From contig NC_062224.1 in assembly GCF_902686445.1 (NCBI RefSeq), forward strand, positions 52,513,156-52,577,155: DNA of 64,000 nt, written 5' to 3'. The notes under the pieces were generated by a model, which ran no database searches, was not told where the DNA came from, and worked only from the letters and a program-made list of their open reading frames with translations. Every line of letters starts with the position of its first letter. Position 1 is the first letter of the stretch. The translations under genes were made by a program, and so were the position numbers. Origin of the DNA: Sciurus carolinensis (Eukaryota; Chordata; Mammalia; Rodentia; Sciuridae). This document shows positions 9,516 through 22,325 of this stretch, piece by piece.

Positions 9516-12119
9516 GGTGAATTCACCCCTGCTCTACTACCACTAACTACTCTCAGATTGATTTGGTTCTCACAAGACTTTTTATTCTACTCAGGTGAGG
9601 AATTTCCAGAGGATTCTGTTTTAGGATGGTCTCCTTCTCTTAGTCGAGTATCAACTCTCTTGGTCCTAAAGCTTTATTGACACTATCTTGTTCCCAACCC
9701 TCCATCACTTCTGCCTACACTCTTGGTCTTTCTTGAGCTCTGATATCCTGATTCAACACTCAGTTTTGGCTTCCCGAACTACATCTTTGACTCATACCAG
9801 GTAGGAAGGGTATTTGGAAACTTCTTTTATCTTTTTATAAAGATTAATTTTGGAGAAAAAGAAGCAGAAGAAAGTAAGATGAACATTATTTCCTTACCAA
9901 TTATGTAGCAATAATTGTACTTGGTGATTTACATACATTATTTATAATACTGGAGTTAGATGTTATTAACCTTTAGAATGATATTAAATGCTCTCTGATT
10001 TATTGGATTTCCAAACAAGTGTGAAGTAATTAAGGTCCTATAACCTACTAAAGACATTAAGATTTATGAATCAACTTACTAATCAAGAAGTAGTCATGTC
10101 TATCCAGTCACTAATGACCATTTTGAAAATGAAGTTATGAACACATTATATTTCTGCTCCAGGAAAACTTCCCTAAACATCCAGGATGTATGCAAATTTT
10201 TGCTTTAATGGGGTTTTTAGATAACAACATTGTATGTTTGATGCATTATTTGGTGTCTTTGTAAAAGTGAATTCTAGGGTATAAAATTCTCAATGAAAAG
10301 ATGCAAATGCATCTTATAACAAAACATATGAGATATTTGTATGTGATACGTAAGTTTAGTTCCTTCTCCAATCTTTACATTGCTTAAACTTTTCAGTGTC
10401 ATGCACTATTTCCTAAAATGGCTTAGAGGATGGATTGGTACCTTCAGTTATCTTCTGTTGATGTTTTAGAGAGCTGTTAGAATATGCAAAGAGATAGTCA
10501 TGGGCAACAGTGAAGCTGTTGAATATTCAATGTGTTTTTTCAAATTCAAACTTATTTGTGGAAACCATCAACACATGTGGTACATGGAATAAAACCATGG
10601 TAGTAGCCAAGACTTGCCTCTCCAAAATTATTACTTATTTCTTCTTCAGTAAATACACCAATATTATTTGCAAGCCATCACCTAAAGAGAAGTGAGCACT
10701 CATCCAGGAGGATGGAGGACAAAGCTGTGTGAGTCCTAAGTTAACAAGATCAAGTTACATACTTGTCATAACAACAAGGGAGGGTTCATTTATTTATTTT
10801 CCTGGAACCTGTCAGGATATAGCTTAGATGTGGTGGCTGACCACATTTCTGTTATTCTGATTCAAGCAGAAAATCCTTTGCAGATCCACAAAAAGTATTA
10901 TTGCAGTACTGCAAAGGGTAGAATTCTATTCAATGCAATTTAGATGATGCATTAAGTATTTTTGCCATGTGAATATAGAAACTCCAGGTCATTGGAAGAT
11001 AACTTTAAAGGTGGTCTTAAGGTAGAAAAAAGGCTTCTGAACAACCATTATATTCAAGACACTTGAGAGATTTTTTATTCTATGCTTTCTAGATCAAATG
11101 ATCCTGAACTGGGGTGGGAGATAGTTGCCAAGGGCTTATTGAAGTTAACTTTTTTAAAAAATTCAAGTACCAACCAGATGCAAATAAATGGAGTCAATTA
11201 GACCATTAAAGCTTTTATGTACTTGAACCCGGAAACCTGAGTAAATGTTTTATTAGGAGTTTCTCACATAGAGATATTTGCCTGAGAGTTTCCCTTCTTT
11301 ACTGGCTTTTGCCATTCTTTTGTCTTTATTTCTGCATGGATTCATAATTTGGAATTGCCAATAAGAATGGACTTCTAAGGAGTGACAATTTTTGAAAGAT
11401 AACTACTGAAATTGCCAATCATTTTTTCAAGTTCAAGTTCATTTACCCATTATATTTTCCTAATAGGGTTATTTTTCTCCTTTAAATAATGATTTTATTA
11501 ACTAGAATCTTAATCTAGCACCAGTGCCATTTGTACCAGGCTGTTCTGAATTGTTTTTGAGGGAGAAAGTGCATTAACTTAATTTTCATTTTATTCATTT
11601 TTTTAAAAGTCATATAAACATAAAATTAAATCTTTCTTAATCCACTTGCAGCGTTTAGATAATAGCCTATGTACAAATTTTTCCTATCAAGTCTCCCCCT
11701 TTTTGTGACGATTTTATAGACTAGTTTCACAGACCCCACTACTGATTTTTCACTAATGTTGGTAAAATTTTTCAGAATTTGAATTTATGTATAGTAAGTA
11801 ATGAGCACTAATAACTTGAGCTCTTGTTTTTAGATAGCCAGAGCCTGCAATGTCTTGGTAAATGCAGAAGAAAGAGGTCAGACCCATCTCATGGCTGGGC
11901 AACATTTTGGGTCCCTAATCTAATCCTTGAAGTGAATTGTTTCTTTCCTGGGGTCCATGGATGAGCTCCAGGACTAAATCTGAGAATGTTTTGACATTCA
12001 GCACCAATGATTCCTATGTGAGAGTACATGTGGATTTGCACATTTTTACCAAAAGAAATAATGGTACTGAAAGGTGGGTCCTGTCCCTGATGCCAATTCA
12101 ATAATGAGGACATGATTTT
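9516..12119. other. Long unique AT-rich interval with possible ancient repeat traces
   Basis: No gene recognised. A weak MIR/L2-like stretch lies near 9930-9985 (acttggtgatttacatacatta). Short open frames such as 9435-9680 and 10510-10695 have no coding signature. Confidence 0.4.
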
Positions 12120-12480
12120 GAGAAAAGGGACAAAGTAGTTTTATTGCTTTGCTAGCAAAGGAGAAGCACAGGAGACTTCTGTCCCAGAGGCTGTGATTCT
12201 GCCCATCAGGGAGAACAGAGGGTTTTTAAAGAAGTGATTCATTCCAGGTATTGGGTGTGTGTGATTCATTTGTTAATTTGGGAGAGAGAAGAGGAAAAAA
12301 CCTGTCTGTTTTAAGATAAGCCTCAGGGACAGAGCAGCAAAGGCATGAAAGCACGAAGTAGACCGCTGCTACATTAAGAGGTATGGATAGTTGTATCATG
12401 GGCCCTGCAGTCATACTTCTGGATGTTTGCTGGTGGGATTTTTGAACATGTGATCATTTGAAAGAGTAGAAGGAAAGGAT
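12120..12480 (-). repeat. Possible ancient ERV LTR
   Basis: The sequence tttattgctttgctagcaaa followed by gagaagcacaggaga and the cagagggtttttaaagaa block resembles ERVL/ERV1-type LTRs in reverse orientation, with the U5/poly(A) end at the left. Boundaries and TSDs are not evident. It could equally be unclassified unique sequence. Confidence 0.3.
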
Positions 12481-12514
12481 TATTTTCCATTTTCTTTAAT
12501 CTCTACCTAACCAT

Positions 12515-12660
12515 CTGGCTGTGTGACTTCAAACAATACTTGTAACCTCTCTTGTTTTCAATATTCTCAAGACCATAGAAATGGTCTTAAAGGACTTTCA
12601 TAAGGATGAAATGTAAGAATTTATGTAACATTCACAATACAGGCACCATGAAATGTAAAT
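12515..12660 (+). repeat. MIR SINE relic
   Basis: Shows the order typical of MIR: tggctgtgtgacttcaaaca, aacctctcttgttttcaata, then a degenerate ggatgaaatg-aa segment. Strongly decayed, as expected of this ancient mammal-wide SINE. Confidence 0.6.
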
Positions 12661-13872
12661 AATTACATCTTATTCTCAAAGGAATCTGTAAGGTCAGAAA
12701 GTGAAGAAACACTGACCATAGGTATTTTGTAGAATTGTACTTAAAAAATCAGTTCCAGTTTGAGAAATCACACTCAAGTCTAACTCTAACAAATATTAAT
12801 TAGTAAAACATAGAAATGCATATTCATAACAAGGCAGAAAGTCATCCTTAAATAGCTCTGAAAATGTGGAAGACCAATTTGTGTGTTTTTCAGTGGGAGA
12901 AAAACAGTCTACCTGGTTTGGACTGACCTGGAAATGAAGTACTTTCAATTTGCTCCTGACTGCTATAACCATCCAAGGTTGTCTTGAAACTCAGAAATTT
13001 AGCTTAAATTGATAGTCTAAATTGAAAACCTATGACTATGAATGTGTTCTCATCCTTTTACTGTAGTAGGGAAGAAAAAAGTTATAGAAGCAAAGAGATT
13101 CTGCATCTTTTAATGAAAGATAAAACAACAATATAAACATACACAAATTTACAGAGAAGGGTTCAACTTTGATACATTTGGAGTAAAAGGTGTTTCTTAT
13201 TTAAATATGGTATAAAAATAAATGCAAGAAACATTAACTGAGAATGTACAGACATCAGACAAAGACATGAGCTTGTTTTGGACTGTGAATACATCGGTGA
13301 CATGAAACTTTCTGTGCTAATTTATTGTTTAATAATTGTGAAGCCATATGTATATTTATTGATATATGCTTTTTTCTTTTATAATTCTTCCAGTTTGTGA
13401 ATGACTGAAATTTAGTGAACTGTGTGTCTAGCAGAAGCTTTAAGAGAAAGAAAGGGAAAAAAAAGTTTTACTTTACTTGAACTTGGTTAAAAAGGAAAAG
13501 ACACAGATCCAGCTTAGTAGGAAGAAGAAAGCAGACAACAGTTTGAAATGGAGGCATTGAGATGGCAAAGGGTCCCTTGAAGATAGCAATGCCTTAATGT
13601 GTACACAAAATAGAACAATTCAGGTCCTTCGTTCATGCAACATCTTGGTCTAATGTCCTCTGATCCAGGTAACAATGACAAGCTACAAAGTATGTGCAAT
13701 GACTCCAGTCTGCTTCCATGCTACAAGATGATCCATTTAGTAAGACTGAACAAGGCTGGTTAACCTCTTGGATGTGAGAGACTTCCCCTGAGGAAAAAAA
13801 TATACATGTATTAAAAAAAAAAAAGAAAGAAAACAAAGTATGATAATTGAAAACCTGCTTACTAGTAGCATC
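12661..13872. other. Unique AT-rich non-coding interval
   Basis: Nothing identifiable apart from short A- and T-rich runs. Confidence 0.4.
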
Positions 13873-13928
13873 CTTTTCTTTCTTTCTTTCTTTTTTTTTG
13901 TTTTGGATGCAAGGGTCAAAACTGAACC

Positions 13929-14016
13929 CTTTTTTATCTACAGGGCTGGGAATCTAACCCAGGCTCTCACACATGCTAAGCATGTGCTTTACCACTGAGT
14001 TACATCCCCAGCCCTG
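13929..14016 (-). mobile_element. ID SINE with perfect 11-bp TSD
   Basis: Minus-strand ID element with the block ccccagccc at its right end and a degenerate ggttagattcccagccc-type B box. TSDs aaaactgaacc lie at 13918-13928 and 14017-14027. An imperfect CTTT repeat (13873-13899) precedes it. Confidence 0.85.
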
Positions 14017-14027
14017 AAAACTGAACC

Positions 14028-14746
14028 TTTTACATACATCTTAGTTCAAACATCAAGATAAACTTCCTCCCTTTCCTCCTCCCACCAACACATCAAACAA
14101 AGTGGCTTTCCCTCCCCCACCCTCATCCACCTCCTTTCCACTGCAAACAGACTGATGGTTTCACAGCACAGATTAGCAAATCATAAAACATGTCCATAAA
14201 CATTCCATCGAGGCTTAGCAATGAGGCAATACCTAGGTTCCCAACTGGCTTAGAAATATGTTGCAATAAATCTTAGTAAGCTGCTCTGAAGGATAATAAT
14301 GTGAATGCATTCTGTGAACTAAGTGTTGAATTTATAAATACTGAAAAATTCAGGGGGAATGATTTAATTAAATAAAATATACTTTGAGGGTGTGACTGGT
14401 AAAAATTCAAGATTGAATCTATCCCCAATCTTCTATAATTAATGGAGGAAAGGATGCTAATTGTACATCTAGAGAAAGAGGTCTACATATTCCGTATTTC
14501 AAACTGTCACCACTTTTCTGTCCTTTCCTACCTAACTTCCTCCAATCCTAACCCCAGAAAAATATAATTCTGATTCCACATATTGTTCTGATACACTGAG
14601 TACATATTCATCTTGTTCTTTTTTTTTTTTGAAACTGAAAACCAAATCATTCCTGTTAATTATAAATATTCTAGGAAGATAAGAAGTTGTTTGACATTTT
14701 TGATCAGAATGTAGGTTGTTGGTTGGTGGTTTCTATTTCATTTCTA

Positions 14747-14749
<3 letters not shown>
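14028..14749. other. Unique non-coding interval
   Basis: No gene or clear repeat. A pyrimidine-rich stretch (14060-14140) and a 12-base T run near 14620 are the only notable composition features. Confidence 0.4.

Positions 14750-14794
<45 letters not shown>
14750..14794. repeat. (TG)n(GA)n microsatellite
   Basis: About 16 TG units followed by about 6 GA units, directly abutting a minus-strand ID SINE. It may have grown from that SINE's A-rich tail. Confidence 0.95.
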
Positions 14795-14795
<1 letters not shown>

Positions 14796-14864
14796 CTAGA
14801 GATTGAACCCAGGGCCTTGCACATGCTGGAGCAAGTGCTCTACCACTGAATTATTCCGGACCTG
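14795..14864 (-). mobile_element. Degraded ID SINE
   Basis: Contains gattgaacccagggccttgc and gctctaccactgaa, the reverse of the ID body. The 5' end (ccggacctg) is mutated relative to ccccagccc. Confidence 0.8.
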
Positions 14865-17800
14865 AATAATTTACTTTTAAAAAGGGCTTACTTTCTCTAA
14901 GCCATCTGTCGGATGAAAGGGAGTACATATGGTGGGAGCAAAAGAGTGAATGCAGAAGAATGGGGGAAAGACACTAATATAAAACTATTTCTTTTAAAAC
15001 TATTTGTTGATGTGATTTGATTCATTGGGAAATGGTCACATTAAAATTTGAAACTTAGTTGTTTTCTTATTTGAAATATGAAAGCAAGTGTTACCTCCTG
15101 AATTTGTTAAGAAAGAAACAGGGTTCTCTTTCTATGTTTTTCTGTTTTGTTTTCTTCCTTAAATATCCACAAGTCATGAAAAATACTAGTACTTGCCTCA
15201 TATGTACTTCTTTAGAAATGGGATGTGGTAAAAGTTTAGTTGACTGGCTCTTATCCTGGAAAATATTTAAAATTAACTTTTTCTTAGAAGCCCATACAGA
15301 AGCATAGGCCTATAGTGAACCTGGAGGTTTGTGATAATAGAATGACAATGAACACAAATGGAAAAACATGTGCATACATTTTAATAGAGTCAAACAAAAA
15401 AACTATGAACTTAACAACTAAGCAATAAGAATACTGATTTTGTGTACTGGGACAATTAAAAAGCAAACTTGGGTACAACCAATAATAAAAGGAAACTTAA
15501 GTGACCCACTAGGGTCAAAGCACATAGCATGAATTCCCAGTAGGTCATCTAGATTTGAAGATCTAAATCACCTGGACCTAATCGCAAACCATTTGCATAT
15601 CATGCCTGGTTCATGTATGGAAAGGAAAAATACCCCAGTCGTATTCTAGGGCACAAAGAAACCATTGTTATGTGTGCTATCCATTGCCCTCTCTTAGAAA
15701 GTTCTAAAATAAAAACACTGACCCTTCTATGCAGGCATGTACTGGTCCCAAGTCTGCACGTCAGCCCTTGTGGAACAGTCATTTTCAGTGCACTTCCTTG
15801 CAAGTCAGTTATCTTTATGAAATTTTTCCAAGTTGAAGAACCTGGGAAATTTTATAGCTCAATTCTAACATCTTAATTCTAGAAAGTAAAAGGACTAAAA
15901 CAAACAAAAGTCTTACCAATAGCATTTTAAACCAAACTACTTACGATAATTAATTCTGAATGAACAGTATCTATTTTTAACTACATGAATAAGTGTATAA
16001 TTTAAATCTTTCCTGTCAGAGTCTAAAGGAAACAGATTGCAGAGGAAACTAATCTATAAGAAAAGATAAATACAGACAGAACAAAACAAAAACAAAATGC
16101 TATGATTTTTCAATCCCTGTTAAATGAACAATGTGTAAGAAAAATAAGCACATAATTAGTCTCAGGACAAAATAAACCTGAAACTTTAGCTGGCACCCAA
16201 GTGAATACAGACCAGTATCCTAATCTATAATACAAAAATCATATGAACAAAGAGTTTTCTAGTGTCTGACAATTAGACTTCACTGTCAAACCAATTCCTT
16301 CCTATCCTAAACACTATGTAGAGATTTCATTATAATCAGGAACAAACAAAAATAATAACCTATGTGTTTGTTCCTAACTCTTCTTAATGAATTATAATAA
16401 GTTATGGATTTTAACTGATTTAAAATGTAATTTTTGATCTTAAAATATCAACAGAAAGATGACAACAAGGAGTTCTGAGTCTATTTTAGCTACAGTTCAA
16501 GAACCTGGGGCAGCTTTCCACATTCCTCTCTTGCACACCTGTACCACAAAGGAATGGAGAGAAGCTATGTCTGCTTGGATAATTAAGGTCCAGGTTTAAT
16601 TACTGCCATAAAAATGGACAAAAGTCTCTCCCAGTTTATAAGACACTGAACATACTGAGGAGAAATAAGAGCTTTTAGAAGATGGCCATGGAAGATCTTC
16701 TAGAGAAAAACTGAGGTTTTCACCATCTTTTGGATTTTTTGAAAAGTTTAACCACCAAATCTTGCTATTCCCTGACAACTCCTACTTGTTTATTGTTCTT
16801 TCAATACCTCCAAGTCTTTCCCTTATGTGGATGTGGACTCAGGTACATTAGAATGCCGCATAGGCTGTAAGGTCATGGTGAGGGACTGGGAATAAGAAAG
16901 GGAAACTTCTTTAACTTGGACCCTTGGTGAGTTTTCCACAAATGGAAATTATCTTGCAATTCTCACAGGATGGAGAAACAATTACTGTAATCTGAAGACA
17001 GGATAATTTCATGTGTAATACTTACAATGAATATTTTACTGTGAACTTTATTTTCACCAGACATAATATGAAATATTGGATAGGCTTCTCAGATATATGG
17101 CAGACATTTTATTACTAGGATGAATATATTACTCTAGATTTCTGCCTCTGGCAACCTTACTTGTTGCAAATATAATATGCTGCATTACTCCCACATAGTA
17201 ATTCCCAGAAACGAATATTAACTTTAAAAAGAGAATGTAAATGAAATTATACCAACCAGTGATATAATTTCAGTAATGTATTGAATACCTTTGAAGTATT
17301 ATTTTGTGTCAATGCAACCTAAATTGATAACTGAACAGGTGGAGATACTACATTAAAGCATTAGAAGCCCCCACCTGAAGTCAAGCCTCTTCAAATAGAG
17401 TTCCAAAATCGTGTGTAAATGAAACTTGAAATTATCAAAAATACCTATTGCATTTTAACTTGACTTTCCTTATTTTAGAATAATGTATTTAGGGAAAAGA
17501 GCTTGGTATGACACCTCTCTTGATAGAGCTAGAGCTGGTTTGGGCATCGTCAATTCAATAGACCTTGAGAGTTTGGCCGGCAGACTGCACAGGGCTATGC
17601 AGACTGCCTGCCCATGATGATTCTCCCTCACCAAAATGCTCTTGATTATGATAAGCAATTCCTGATCTTGTTCAATAAATCTACTTTTACTAATTTGAAT
17701 TTAAAAAAAAGGGGAAAGTCTTGTTATTGCCTTTCTGCTGTTAATGTGATTCAATGGTCTGACCAGATGCTCAGCCCCACAGCCATGAAATAAGAGCTGA

Positions 17801-17939
17801 CAACTTGGTGGTAATGAGATACTGTTGAACCAGAGACAGCAAATACACATATAAAGACTGAACTAAGAGTGTACTCTGTTGTTTAGCTACCATGTTGAAA
17901 AATACTCTTGTAGACTTTAAAATCATTCATGACCTGGGT
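14865..17939. other. Long unique AT-rich interval
   Basis: No exon, RNA gene or confident repeat. 17480-17700, ending ttcaataaatctacttttac with an A-rich tail at 17701-17709, may be an old LTR or processed fragment but matches no family I know. The open frames at 15059-15307 and 15613-15876 look like chance. Confidence 0.35.
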
Positions 17940-18180
17940 TTTCTGACCTTCTAAACTACCTACTGTCACTCCACAAAATGGTTCTTGTTGACCTTGGCAC
18001 TGGCTGCTCTCTCAACTAAGGTCTCCTATCTGTGCTCATACCTGTTCAGATCCTACTCACTCTTCAAAGGTGACCTTCTTACCCATCTCCCTGCTGAAGC
18101 TTTCCAACTGCCCCCTAAATTCTGAAGTTGCTTTCTCTGAATTCTCTGCACTAGTGCATTTCCATGATGTCCTGTATTAT
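17940..18180 (+). repeat. L2 LINE 3' end relic
   Basis: Contains the pyrimidine-rich L2-like succession tcctactcactcttcaaagg, tgaccttcttacccatctcc, and gctttccaactgcccc. Degenerate. Confidence 0.55.
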
Positions 18181-18837
18181 TTTGTATCACCTGGCCTGGT
18201 GAAGCAATCGATAGCTGTTAAACAACATTAATATTATAGAAGTTCCCAGATAAGTACTTAATTGCATGAGTTGAACTCCTTTATTGGAAATCTTATTTCA
18301 AGAATAAATAACTAGAAACAAGTGTAATAAAACTCATATGTCCCAGGACAAGTAACTTTTACCTCAGGGAGGAGACACATGGCAGGATGAGGAATGGGGG
18401 ACATTGGTCACATCCTATGTGCTAATCAGTTGGCTGACAGAATCTAGGTCTTTTCAGCAGGAAAGATGGTAAGATAGAATTGAATCTGGGCTAGGTGTTT
18501 GGAAAGTTCTTCACTAATTTAAATGAAACTGATTCTTCTAGGTAAACTTACAAGTAGTTTACTGAAACAGTAATAATTTTAGCAAAACTATTGAGAGTAT
18601 ATAAGGGCCTAGAATATTAATGATGAGCTCAAATTTTCAAGATTTAACAAAAAGGAAAAAAGAAATTCTACAGCTAGTTTTGCGACTTGTGTGCTTAATG
18701 TTAAGTAATTAAAAGAATCTAGTATTGCATGGTAAAATTCAACAGCTTATGAACATAAATAGCTTCCTGCATGGTCTGGAAAAGAGCAAGCAAAGCCAAA
18801 CACTTTGATTTCCTTAGTTAAAAATATTTCCCACAGG
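18181..18837. other. Unique non-coding interval
   Basis: Nothing recognised. Confidence 0.4.
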
Positions 18838-19020
18838 CAGGCATAGTGGTGCACACCTGGAATCCTAGCCACTCAGGAAGCTAACACAAGAGGATCTCAA
18901 GTTCCAGGACAGCCTCAGCAATTTAGCAAGACCATGTCACCAAAGATAAAACAAAAAAGAGGCTGGAGCTCAGTGGTGGAGCACCCCTTGGATCAATCCG
19001 CAGAATCAAAAAATAAAAAT
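18838..19020 (+). mobile_element. B1-dID dimeric SINE
   Basis: The left half (about 18838-18945) is a 7SL-derived B1 monomer: gcaggcatagtggtgcacac, ctcaggaagctaac, ccaggacagcctcagcaa. The right half (about 18959-19000) is a shortened ID: ggctggagctcagtggtgga, then gatcaatccgcag. An A-rich tail follows. This fused SINE was described in squirrels and related rodents. Confidence 0.85.
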
Positions 19021-21048
19021 GAAATAAAATAAATGAATCTCCTTTACAGAAAATGAGAAAAAATAGGAAAAAACACAAATAAACAAATTTTACTGAAATA
19101 GAATCATTTATATATTTCTACTTTCTTATACAAAAATACATGTTCTTAAAGTTTTTTTTTAACCAAATTGAAATTATACTGTGACTGGTATGAATAACAT
19201 GTATATGTAAATGATTAAAATGTAATCATTGTTACATGTTACATGTTAGTATTGTTTTTCAAACTCAATGTATTAGTAAATGAGAAAATGTATTTAGAGA
19301 GATGCAACCAACAATTACTAAAAAATGAAATATTATAGATTGGAAAATATCAGAGTACATTGCAGCTAAGGGAATGTATTAATGTGTTGCTTGTGAAAGG
19401 TTTAGTTCTAGACATGTATAACATACATAAGTACTATATATATACATATATACATGGTTTTATACATATATATGTATATGTTTCATATAATACAAGTGCA
19501 CACACAAACAAAATATATTGGTCAAGTGTATCAAATATGGTGGCATTAAAAATATGAAAGCCACTACTCTAAAATCTGATGTTTAATATCTGTATAGTAT
19601 TCTACTAGTAGTTATGCCTTTATGTATTTAAGAACATTTATGTATTTTGTACATTCAGAGTATGTACTATATTTGGCCATTATATGATACAGTGAACATT
19701 CTTGTATATGGGGGAACATCTGGATTTTCTTAGGATTAAATTACCAGAAGTTGTATTACTGACTTAAAGTGAGAGATTTTTGAACTTTTAGCATATTCTG
19801 TCAAATTCTATTCCAGAAAAGTGACAGCAATTCATACTCCCAGGAATAGGGTGTGAGATCACCTATTTTCTTTCCTCCTTTCTCATGCTAAGTTGTTGTT
19901 TTAAAATAAAACTAACATATTTGAAGTAATGTTTTTGTTAGTTTCTGAATGAAACTTGTCTATTAACAACAATAGGCTTTCTTTTTGTTTTCTCGTGTAC
20001 TTATTGGTGATTTGTGTGTGTCTACTGTTAAAACTGCCTAAGTCCTCTGCTAATTTTTCTAGTGGTATTTTGCCCTTTTGATTACTTATTTGCAATTTTT
20101 TTTCTTCTTTAAACTGTATTAGATCTTTATCTGTCATGGACATGCACATTTACATTTTTTAAAAAAGGGTTTACCAGGTTTGAGGACAGAGAAAGATGCA
20201 GTTTGTAACTAAACAACTATCTTCAAGGTGCATTAACTATTCCAGCAGTGGATTTCTGTCCTCCTCCCTGCACTTAATGGCATTTTAATCAGTAATCTGA
20301 ACAATTGCACTGATGGAATTCTGATCAAAGGCATACATAATGCAAATTTCATTATCCTGGTTAAAAGACTGGGTAGCAGAGAGATACTCCAAATATTTAT
20401 GTAAAGGTACAAAAAGGAATTGTGAAACTTAGTCACAAGATAAAATTTAGTGTAAAGGAGAGTAAAGAACCAAATTTATACTAAAATGAATAAACAACAA
20501 ACAAACAAAACCTGGAAGTAAACCACAAGATAGGGGAAATGTAATTGTAGCACACCAGAAAAAAATCTTTAGTGATCTAAAGTAATGTCTTAATTTAAGC
20601 TCCAAATAACTCCACAGTTTGCTAGAGTTGGAGGGAGGATAAGGTGGAGAAGCTGATGCAGTTTTCAGGCTAGAGGGTAAAAGTTATAGGACACTTAGCC
20701 AGGGAAGTGCTATTCTTACTTCATACTGGTTAAGTTACATATAGGGTATTGTATTCCATTATCATTTAGGAGGACTATGGATGAACTAGAACAAATGTAG
20801 AATGTAAGTAAACGAGATGGTGAAGGAAATTAATAAGTGAGAAAATATTAGAAATTCAACTTTCCCAATCAATATAAGACTCAGACTTAACTTGATAGAA
20901 ATTTTTAAGGCACTCTATCAAGCCTTTCAAAGTGTTCAGACATTTTTCATTTCATACCCATATTTCAACAGCTTACTTATTTTTCAATAAACTATATAAA
21001 TGCATAAATTCAATTATAAAGTTATGTTATAGGAACAAACACAACATT
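19021..21048. other. AT-rich non-coding interval
   Basis: Includes an imperfect TA/CATA-rich stretch (19430-19490). No gene or confident repeat otherwise. Confidence 0.4.
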
Positions 21049-21144
21049 TTCTTTCTTTCTTTCTCTTTAGTGGTGCTGGGGATCAAACCCAGGACTTCAC
21101 CCATGCCAGGCAAGCACTATACCACTGAGCTACCTCCTCAGCCA
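21049..21144 (-). mobile_element. ID SINE with CTTT tail
   Basis: The reversed ID body (gtgctggggatcaaacccag ... gcaagcactataccactgag ... cctcagcc) is preceded by a (CTTT)n run derived from the A-rich tail. Confidence 0.85.
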
Positions 21145-22248
21145 CAGCTGACTCTTAACACCATACAATTCAACTAGAAGTTGCAGAATTTTGTGGTCAT
21201 AAGTAGCACAGCCTTTCAATAGTGACATTGGGTGTGCCCTTGACAACCGTCAGTGGAGAGAGTTTTCAGTGTGGTCTTAAAACTAATGACATCAACATCA
21301 ATGAGAGTTGGTTAAAAATGATATTTGCATTCCACCAGAAAATGACTTAATTGGACTTTCTGACAGGTGGGGTCCAGGAGAGAGCAGAGCGGAATACTTC
21401 TACCTCGGTCATGTTCCTTAAACTGTATTCTTGTGAGATGCTGATAATCAATGAGTGGGTGGGTGGTGGGGCAGAGGGAGAGGGAGAGGGAGTGAAAGAA
21501 ACAGACTGATTCTAATTCAGTTTATTTGTTATGAGGACACAGAACCTGCATTTTCCAAACCCCTGATGATTTAGAGATGTGGATAGTTGGAACACACTTT
21601 AAAAAACAGTGAACTAGAGATTTTAAAGAAAGGAAACAAAGAAAATGTGGTAGGAGCTGATTAAAATCACACCTTCAAATACTTCACCTGCTGTCATCTC
21701 AAGGAATGGTGTGCATTATTCTGCAAGCCTCCAGGAAGCAGAACTAGGATCAATACTTGGGAAGTTAACAGAAAAGTAAACTGCTGAAAATAAAGAAGGA
21801 ATTTCTAAAAGAATGGATTACTCTGCTGTCTATGGGTGTCATATCTTTGGAACTTAGGAGCCGGCAGATACTGGATGCCCTCTTGGTATTGAGCCTACAG
21901 AAAAGATTGATGCAATGGCTGGGGACTGGATGTAGGGGAATAGAGCCTCTAAGTTTTTTCAATTCCAGAACTCCAAGAATCCTATCATTGTCAATATCTC
22001 CTCAAAAATACCATGAAGTTTTAAATTTTACAATCAGAAAAGTGAAAGACTTTCCAGTAATCATGTCCTTCTGGAGTTTGTAACATGTTCTTGCTAGATG
22101 TTAATATGTATATTTCAAGTGAACACTCTTGCTAATGGGTGATTGTTATTTGCCTTTGTAGTAACTGAGCCATGTCTACTGGGTAATGTTTTAATTGCCG
22201 ATGAAATATATTGGAAAAAAAAAAAGATCTGTAATACAAAAGCAAAAT
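21145..22248. other. Unique non-coding interval
   Basis: A GGGAGA-rich stretch lies at 21472-21492. No gene or repeat recognised. The frame at 21832-22083 has no family features. Confidence 0.4.
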
Positions 22249-22325
22249 GCTGAGGATGTTGCTTGGCAGTAGAGTGCTTGCCTAGTACAAGCAAGGCCTG
22301 GTGTTCAATCCCTATTATAGGAACG
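22249..22325 (+). mobile_element. Degraded ID SINE
   Basis: gctgaggatgttgcttggca, then gtagagtgcttgcctagtac and ggtgttcaatccctat keep the ID order. The terminal part is GT/G-rich and not an A-tail. Confidence 0.75.

Noticed and set aside
21832..22083. 83-codon frame as a possible exon
   Set aside because: No recognisable domain, no plausible splice structure and no codon bias that could be judged by eye.
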